Source: Halobaculum halobium (GTDB taxonomy: Archaea; Halobacteriota; Halobacteria; Halobacteriales; Haloferacaceae). Taken from it: 64,000 bases of DNA. The notes below the pieces were generated by a model that saw nothing but the letters and a program-made list of their open reading frames with translations, was not told where the DNA came from and did not search any database. The position numbers and the translations under genes are program-made. Positions 60,117 to 64,000 of the stretch are shown one piece after another; position 1 is the first letter of the stretch, and each line of letters opens with the position of its first letter. The stretch is from positions 2,356,001-2,420,000 of the forward strand of contig NZ_CP126158.1 in NCBI RefSeq assembly GCF_030127145.1, given 5' to 3'.

Positions 60117-60560
60117 ATGGCCCAGTCTACCTTCGACGACGACGACCTGTTCGGGGAAGCCGCCGACGAGATGCACGAGGACGTGGCGGAGCACCTCCGC
60201 GCGGCGAAGTCGACCCTGCCGAGTGCGGATGCCATCTGGGAGACGGACGCCGACAACGTGCTCGGCGCGCTCAACGGGCTCCGCTCGGCGCTGGACACCG
60301 GCGACGCCGTCGAGGAGCTTCGACAGGCGAAAAAGCAGTACGTGCTGGGCGAGCGCGCCGGCGCGTTCGAGGACGACGACGAGCTCGCTGCGGAGATCGA
60401 GGAGCTGCAGGAACTCGTCGAGACCCTGGAGGAGACACACGAGCAGGTCGGAGAGCTGACGAGTGTCGTCCCCCGAATCAAAAGCGATCTGGAGGAGGCC
60501 CACGCCGAGGGCGTCGACGCTGACGCGGACGCCGACGACGCGGAGGAGGCGGAGGCGTAA
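60117..60560 (+). CDS. Acidic helical protein of unknown function (147 aa)
   Basis: Starts MAQSTFDDDDLFGEAADEMHED. The middle and C-terminal parts are helical with heptad-like repeats (ELQELVETLEETHEQVGELTSVV), and the tail is Asp/Glu/Ala-rich. Probably a coiled coil. A conserved-looking haloarchaeal protein of unknown role. GCTTAAG about 27 nt before the ATG is a good TATA-like element for a leaderless message. Confidence 0.75.
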   Translation: MAQSTFDDDDLFGEAADEMHEDVAEHLRAAKSTLPSADAIWETDADNVLGALNGLRSALDTGDAVEELRQAKKQYVLGERAGAFEDDDELAAEIEELQELVETLEETHEQVGELTSVVPRIKSDLEEAHAEGVDADADADDAEEAEA

Positions 60561-60617
60561 CGCGCCCTCCTCGGTCAGGGTTGTCATCGGCGCCAGCCGG
60601 GAACCCGACGGCGCCGC

Positions 60618-61409
60618 CTACCGGTCCCGCTCGACGACCGCGCGGGCGACATCGCACAGCGCTTCGCTCGCGCGGTCAAGGAGTTCCTCCCCGAGCGCGG
60701 CGGTGCCCTCAGCGGGGTCGCCGACGACGCCGTTGTCGGTAAACTCGTCGCTGTCGTGGGCGAGATTCACGCCGCGAATCCACTCTCCCCACCGCGCGCT
60801 GCCGCCGTCTCTGGCCGATTCGATCCGCTCCTCGCGGACGAGGTCGGGTGCAACGTGGCGCAGCATCGCGGTTTCCAGCGGACCGCCGTGGCCCATCCGG
60901 CCGGCGTGCTCGCCCACGGCCTCGAACCAGGTGAACGCGACGGCGTAGGCGTCGGAGGCGTCGTCGCGTGAGACGCGACGGGCGACCTCCGCGAGCGCCT
61001 CGAGGTTGCCGCCGTGGCCGTTAACGAGGACGATCCGGTCGATACCGTGGTGCGCGAGGCTCTCGACGGTCTCGCGGACGTACGCGCGGAAGGTGTCGGG
61101 TGACACCCACAGCGTGCCGTCGAACGCGCGGTGCTCCTCGGCGACGCCGACGTGGACCGGCGGTGCGACGAGGAGGTCGCCGGCGACGGCGGAGCCGACC
61201 GCGTCGTCAGTCCCCTCTCCGTCATCGGTCGCTTCTGTGTCCGCGGTCGCCCACCGCTTGGCGGCCGCCTGGGCGACGGCCTCCGCGGTCATCGCGTCCG
61301 TCCCCAGGGGTGCGTGCGGGCCGTGCTGTTCGGTGCTCCCGACGGGAAGCAGCGCGGCGTCGACGTCGGCCTCGCGGACTTCCGTCCACGTCGCCTCCGA
61401 GAGCTTCAT
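60618..61409 (-). CDS. Creatininase-family amidohydrolase, ArfB-like (263 aa)
   Basis: Metal-dependent amidase fold: PVGSTEQHGPHAPLGTD (metal His and Asp), HHGIDRIVLVNGHGGNLEAL, and MGHGGPLETAMLRHVAPDLV. In archaea close members are the ArfB formamide hydrolases in riboflavin and F420 synthesis, and others are mycofactocin- or creatinine-related. An acidic low-complexity insert (ADTEATDDGEGTDDAVG) lies at about residue 55. The nearby MptD-like gene is also in GTP-derived cofactor synthesis, which mildly favours ArfB. Confidence 0.78.
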   Translation of the reverse strand: MKLSEATWTEVREADVDAALLPVGSTEQHGPHAPLGTDAMTAEAVAQAAAKRWATADTEATDDGEGTDDAVGSAVAGDLLVAPPVHVGVAEEHRAFDGTLWVSPDTFRAYVRETVESLAHHGIDRIVLVNGHGGNLEALAEVARRVSRDDASDAYAVAFTWFEAVGEHAGRMGHGGPLETAMLRHVAPDLVREERIESARDGGSARWGEWIRGVNLAHDSDEFTDNGVVGDPAEGTAALGEELLDRASEALCDVARAVVERDR

Positions 61410-61521
61410 GCGTCACCGTCGGTGGGCGGCCGACTTGTAGCCGGCTATCGGTGCGCGGGTCGCGCTGCTGCCGCCCGTGGTTCCGTGGGGGTTATGACCG
61501 GCGCGACCCAACGCGAGCGCA

Positions 61522-62163
61522 ATGGGTATCCTCGAGGACAAGGACAACGCGCGGCTGTTCTACCGGTACTTCTCGCGCGTCTACGACACGATCAACCCCT
61601 ACATCTGGGACGACCGGATGCGCAACCAGGCGCTTGAGTGGTTCGACGCCGACCGCGACGACCGCGTGCTCGACGTCGGCGCCGGGACCGGATTCGCTAC
61701 CGAGGGACTGCTCAACCACGTCGACGAGGTGTACGCGCTCGACCAGTCGCGCGGGCAGTTCGAACAGGCGTTCGAGAAGTTCGGCAAGCACGGCAAGGTC
61801 AACTTCCACATGGGCGACGCCGAGCGCCTTCCGTTCAAGGACAACTCCTTCGACAAGCTCTGGTCGTCGGGGTCGATCGAGTACTGGCCCGACCCCGTCG
61901 CCGCCCTGCGGGAGTTCCGGCGCGTGGTCAAGCCCGGGGGCACTGTGCTCGTTGTCGGTCCCGACTACCCGAAGATCCGGCTGTTCCAGCAGCTCGCGGA
62001 CGCGATCATGCTGTTCTACGGTGCAGAGGAGGCCGAGGAGATGTTCCGCGACGCCGGGTTCGAGGAAATGCGACACTTCATCCAGCAGCGCCACCGCGGC
62101 TCACCGCGGGCGATCACCACCGTTGCGACGGTGCCGGAATCAGACGACGTGGGTGAGGACTGA
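61522..62163 (+). CDS. Class I SAM methyltransferase, quinone-type (213 aa)
   Basis: Begins MGILEDKDNARLFYRYFSRVYD. SAM-binding motif I VLDVGAGTGFATEGLL, acidic loop YALDQSRGQF, motif DAERLPFKDNSFDKLWSSGSIEYW and VVKPGGTVLVVGP. The pattern resembles plastoquinone/tocopherol (MPBQ/MSBQ) methyltransferases and UbiE-type enzymes. In haloarchaea a menaquinone methylation step is a reasonable guess, unproven. Monocistronic. Confidence 0.83.
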   Translation: MGILEDKDNARLFYRYFSRVYDTINPYIWDDRMRNQALEWFDADRDDRVLDVGAGTGFATEGLLNHVDEVYALDQSRGQFEQAFEKFGKHGKVNFHMGDAERLPFKDNSFDKLWSSGSIEYWPDPVAALREFRRVVKPGGTVLVVGPDYPKIRLFQQLADAIMLFYGAEEAEEMFRDAGFEEMRHFIQQRHRGSPRAITTVATVPESDDVGED

Positions 62164-62188
62164 CTCCGACGGTCGGTCCCTCTCACGG

Positions 62189-62743
62189 TCACGTGGCGGT
62201 CGCACTCAGAGCGGCCAGTCGCTGCGAGCCGGCGAACAGCGTCACCTCGACGCGCGACCCCGGGTGAATCCGCGGGCGATTCGTCCCGGCGGGCGTCAGC
62301 GTCGTCGACTCCCCCGCGGACCACGCGTCGTCGCTCGCGGGGTTGAACGGCCCCGTTGGTCCGCTCTCGAACCCTCGGGCCGCGAAGAACGGGAGGGGCG
62401 GCTGGTGGCGCAGACGAGCCCCGTCGACGCGGATCACGACGCGCAATCGCCCAACGTCGACCGTGTCGCCGCCGCGGTGTCGCAACGTGATCGTCCCGTC
62501 CGCGACCGCGAGGTCGACCACCGCGTTCGCAGGCGCCGACCGTGACGCCCCGGATCCCGATCCCGTTGCTCCGGTGCCCGGTTCCATCGCTCCAGTCGCG
62601 GACAGCGCTGCCGCGCCGATAGTCGCCGACAGCGCGACAGCGGCGAGCACGAGCAGCGCGACGCCGACGACCGACGCAGTCGCTCGATCCCGTCCCGTCA
62701 CCTCGGCGGACCGAGCGCCCTCGGCCGCTGTCTCTCCGTTCAT
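62189..62743 (-). CDS. Type IV pilin-like N-terminal domain protein (184 aa)
   Basis: Residues 18-48 form the pilin-like class III signal and hydrophobic helix: GRDRATASVVGVALLVLAAV, then ALSATIGAAALS. The processing site would precede the helix. The mature part is Gly/Ser/Ala-rich, then beta-stranded (VVDLAVADGTITLRHRGGDTVDV, RPRIHPGSRVEVTLFAGSQ). Similar haloarchaeal proteins are surface pilins or pseudopilins. It lies 132 bp downstream of the secreted-protein gene on the same strand. Confidence 0.78.
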   Translation of the reverse strand: MNGETAAEGARSAEVTGRDRATASVVGVALLVLAAVALSATIGAAALSATGAMEPGTGATGSGSGASRSAPANAVVDLAVADGTITLRHRGGDTVDVGRLRVVIRVDGARLRHQPPLPFFAARGFESGPTGPFNPASDDAWSAGESTTLTPAGTNRPRIHPGSRVEVTLFAGSQRLAALSATAT

Positions 62744-62875
62744 CCACGGGGAGCAGTGCTCCCGTCATGTGTGATAAACGCTCGTCCGCCTTCGCCGTTC
62801 GCTATCAGTCGCGGGCTGTTATCGACCCCGACACGCCCCCGTCATCTCCCGCCTGCCGTCCGTCATCTCCCTCTC

Positions 62876-64000
62876 TCACTCGCCGCTGTCCGTCGCGTTG
62901 GGTCCGCCCGGGGATTCGAACGCGTCAGCGACCGTGACGGGCTCCGTCGGCGTGACGGAGCGGGTGGACACCTCGGTCGAGCCGACCTCAACCACGGTGA
63001 CGACGAACTCGTCGCTCGGCGAGACGGTCCAGAGAACGCCGTCCGCACCCGTCGTCCCGACGTCCGTGCTCTCGCCGCCCTCGCGGCCGATCTTCACGAC
63101 CGCGTCGACCGGTTCGCCCGTCTGCGGATCGGTGACGGCGACCCGAAGCGGTCCGCCGGGGAACGTCCGGTTCACCGTCAGCGTGAGATCGAGCGTCCTC
63201 GTCACGGCCTCGCCGGTGGAGACGGCCGCGAGGTCGACGCGCTGTTGCTCCATGAACACGCGCTCGGTTCCGCCGCCGACGAACGCAGTCAGCGTCCCAT
63301 TCGGGTACGCGAGGTCGAACAGGAACGTCCCGCCCGAGCCCTGCCCCGCGACGGAGCCGCCGGTGGCGGCCCACACCTCGGGATAGCTCCGTGCCGTCAC
63401 GTTCTGGGCTGTCTCCTCGTCGATGCTGGTGTCGTCGCGCTGGCGGAGGTCGCTCCGGAACGCCTCTCGGACGAACTGGCCGTCTGCGACGGTCGAGAGG
63501 ACGATCCCCGTCTCGGTCGTCGCGACGTACACCCGGGTCGACGCGCCGGGTTCACCGTCGAGCGCCGCGGCGGCCCGCGAGCGGACCGGCCCGTCGAACG
63601 TACGCAGGTCGTACACGACGGGGAACACGCGGCTGTCGTCCAGCGCGAGGTCGTCGGTGTCGTCGGCAAGCCTGTCGAGCATGAGCACCCGCTCTTCGAG
63701 GACCGCCGCGGTGGCGCGGATCCGTGCCAGTTCGACGAGGAACTCCTTCCCGGAGATTTCGCCGGCGTGGTAGGCGGCGATCGCCTCGCGGTGGCGGCTG
63801 TGAAGGGTGACGACGTCCTTGTCGACTTCGTTCAGTCCGTCGAGGATCCGTATCTGTCGTTCGTCGCTGTCGTTCGCGCTCGTGATTCGCTCGCGGAGGG
63901 CGATGGTCTCAATGCGTGCGGCGGACGCGTTCGCGCCGAAGCCGGTCGCGGTGCCGGCGTCGACCGTCACCACGTCGATGTCGGAGGCGACGCTGCCGTT
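62876..64000 (-). CDS. Large acidic protein, probably secreted; 5' end beyond the window
   Basis: The frame is open to the right edge, so the start is not in the window; at least 374 residues are seen. The N-terminal visible part has helix-rich segments (ERITSANDSDERQIRILDGL, EFLVELARIRATAAVLEERVLMLDRL). The C-terminal part is beta-rich, with repeated strand phrases (GTLTAFVGGGTERVF, PLRVAVTDPQTGEPVDAVVKIGREGG) like a carboxypeptidase-regulatory or Ig-like domain. No Cys is seen. A surface or exported role is likely; function unknown. Confidence 0.72.
   Translation of the reverse strand, partial: NGSVASDIDVVTVDAGTATGFGANASAARIETIALRERITSANDSDERQIRILDGLNEVDKDVVTLHSRHREAIAAYHAGEISGKEFLVELARIRATAAVLEERVLMLDRLADDTDDLALDDSRVFPVVYDLRTFDGPVRSRAAAALDGEPGASTRVYVATTETGIVLSTVADGQFVREAFRSDLRQRDDTSIDEETAQNVTARSYPEVWAATGGSVAGQGSGGTFLFDLAYPNGTLTAFVGGGTERVFMEQQRVDLAAVSTGEAVTRTLDLTLTVNRTFPGGPLRVAVTDPQTGEPVDAVVKIGREGGESTDVGTTGADGVLWTVSPSDEFVVTVVEVGSTEVSTRSVTPTEPVTVADAFESPGGPNATDSGE

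Noticed and set aside
1-64000. Prophage, transposon or defence island
   Set aside because: No integrase, transposase, terminase, capsid, restriction-modification, toxin-antitoxin or Cas-like protein was recognised. The only mobile-element traces are the two tRNA 3'-end duplications.

Overview
The window is a stretch of a haloarchaeal chromosome (class Halobacteria). Evidence: very high G+C with GC-rich third positions, strongly acidic proteins (runs of Asp/Glu/Ala), leaderless starts placed about 25-30 nt after a TATA-like element, many GTG starts, tRNA genes without an encoded CCA, an intron in elongator tRNA-Met, archaeal-only enzymes (glycerol-1-phosphate dehydrogenase, class I CCA-adding enzyme, MptD-like aldolase, double-fold histone, RPA with OB folds) and an archaeal actin homologue. 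The order azf - rpa - histone - histone deacetylase at the right side recalls the Haloferax volcanii HVO_0511-0522 area, but genus cannot be fixed from sequence reading alone. There is no rRNA, CRISPR array, transposase, integrase or complete prophage.

Left part (1-20 kb): a type I GAPDH faces a membrane histidine kinase. The glycine cleavage genes gcvT, gcvH, gcvPA and gcvPB follow, interrupted by a Tat lipoprotein gene and a small opposite-strand gene. Then come cold-shock protein 1, a carotenoid oxygenase, a Usp protein, a pair of CrcB fluoride channels, and an isocitrate lyase operon whose promoter-proximal part is a chain of three tiny overlapping reading frames. After a strong hairpin-T14 terminator there are a zinc-ribbon protein, a broken HPP-family membrane gene, a thioesterase, a broken MFS gene, cold-shock protein 2 and an S9 peptidase.

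Middle (19-44 kb): glutaredoxin, cobalamin adenosyltransferase, small RHH and helical proteins, tRNA-Val carrying a duplicated 3' end with a 0.7 kb insert, a CheY-like regulator divergent from a HemAT-type oxygen sensor, a NikR-type regulator, and a CBS protein with a possible ribosome-hibernation-like C-terminus. A tight three-gene operon encodes an ArlD/E-like protein, a salactin-type actin homologue and a membrane-anchored PH-like protein. Further on are alanyl-tRNA editing and DUF3179 proteins, an HD hydrolase, twin epimerases, a NAD-kinase-like protein, a Na+/Ca2+ exchanger-type antiporter, peptidases, egsA for archaeal lipid backbones, a LysE exporter, and a DtxR regulator in operon with a GDT1-type cation transporter.

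Right part (43.5-64 kb): a broken threonine synthase-like gene, a FAD oxidoreductase, a TrkA-domain K+ channel, an orphan E1-alpha subunit, a phosphoesterase, a PsiE protein, tRNA-Met (intron), tRNA-Asn, the CCA-adding enzyme, the histone/deacetylase pair next to RPA, tRNA-Arg with a duplicated 3' end, a broken DUF309 gene, an Azf-type glucose-6-phosphate dehydrogenase, an MptD-like aldolase, a creatininase-family protein, a methyltransferase, a pilin-like protein and a secreted protein cut by the right edge.

Four genes are interrupted by apparent one-base losses in G or C runs (near 14825, 15928, 44402 and 58354). Their uniform nature suggests sequence error more than decay. Protein names below come from motif and family recognition by eye; no database search was run.
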